Part shown: one piece after another, positions 29,311-29,496 of the stretch
How positions within the stretch are numbered: position 1 is the stretch's first letter
Layout: the number at the start of each line of letters is the position of its first letter
Assembly: GCA_900660155.1 (NCBI GenBank)
Contig: CABFPE010000412.1
Span: forward strand, 174,561 to 204,056
Direction of reading: 5' to 3'
Source of the DNA: Hofstenia miamia
Taxonomy: Eukaryota > Xenacoelomorpha > Acoela > Hofsteniidae
Length of the DNA stretch: 29,496 bases
Translations under genes and position numbers: made by a program
The notes under the pieces: generated by a model
What the model saw: the letters and a program-made list of their open reading frames with translations, nothing else
Told to the model about the DNA's origin: nothing
Databases searched by the model: none

Positions 29311-29496
29311 TGTGCCGTGTCTAGTTACTGATAATGAGTACTCAGTAAATTGCGGGTGAGGAGTTACCAAGTTGTTGAACCATCAAACTTTTCTCTTTTA
29401 TTAACTAGTTACATTAATTAAATAATCGAGCATTAACCATCACTGTTTAGGTGACAGAGCCATATGACGTTTCCTCTCTAGTTCTTCCATGGGCCA
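29311..29496 (-). other. Probable 5' leader / LTR end of gypsy element 3 (partial)
   Basis: On the minus strand an AATAAA occurs near 29400, followed by GTTCAACA and then TTGGTAACTCC at about 29360-29371. A polyadenylation signal shortly before a CA end and a TGG-start motif is what an LTR/primer-binding-site junction looks like. No second LTR copy is visible to confirm it, and the window ends here. Confidence 0.35.

Larger units (their letters stand above)
25174..29496 (-). mobile_element. Ty3/gypsy retrotransposon, near full length, decayed (element 3)
   Basis: The minus-strand order is gag (about 28441-29310), a damaged protease region, RT (27007-27962), RNase H (about 26800), integrase (25571-26395) and an integrase C-terminal domain ending at a TGA at 25174-25176. 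All parts are broken by stops or frameshifts. The 5' leader or LTR runs to the right edge of the window. Similarity of Gag and RT wording to element 2 shows the two are relatives. No matching LTR pair can be seen within the window. Confidence 0.88.

Overview
The window is eukaryotic, AT-rich (estimated by eye at about one third GC) and made largely of decayed transposable elements. I see no intact host gene, rRNA, tRNA or CRISPR array. Ty3/gypsy elements with a Mag/SURL-like look, Tc1/mariner (including a DD37D maT-like copy), hAT, piggyBac-like and non-LTR remnants together suggest an invertebrate animal genome. The species cannot be named from this sequence; a mollusc or similar marine invertebrate is only a guess.

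Layout. 464-4765: a Ty3/gypsy element on the minus strand with a 181-bp 5' LTR, a tRNA-Leu-like primer-binding site, broken gag, protease, RT/RNase H and integrase, a polypurine tract, and a 3' LTR cut to 32 bp. 4766-6752: AT-rich DNA with one GC-rich island (6277-6450). 6753-8189: a wrecked Tc1-like element still carrying 29-bp perfect inverted repeats. 8684-9331: two short unidentified open stretches, the second GC-rich. About 9370-10650: a non-LTR (LINE) reverse transcriptase fossil on the plus strand. 10650-15630: mostly plain AT-rich DNA holding a short tandem array (12161-12261), a hAT MITE with an 8-bp target duplication (12632-12876) and an orphan hairpin end (14240-14283). 15640-15915: a second LINE fragment. 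16026-16765: a TTAA-flanked piggyBac-like element with a transposase C-terminal scrap. 17357-18791: the best preserved element, a maT-like DD37D transposon with 88-bp TIRs and one frameshift. 19243-19878: a hAT/ZBED-type transposase fossil. 20120-20302: a mariner-superfamily DD41D scrap, followed by a degenerate 34-bp tandem array and an (AT)n run. 21232-23766: a second gypsy element, truncated in RNase H, whose gag leader is interrupted by a 903-bp TTAA-flanked MITE (23771-24673) bearing a cluster of nuclear-receptor-type half sites. 25174-29496: a third gypsy element, related to the second, running off the right edge.

All three LTR elements lie on the minus strand and all are coding-dead through stops and frameshifts. 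Both LINE scraps lie on the plus strand. The nesting and relative decay give a rough order: the gypsy and LINE copies are old, the 903-bp MITE inserted into gypsy element 2, and the maT-like copy is probably the youngest insertion.
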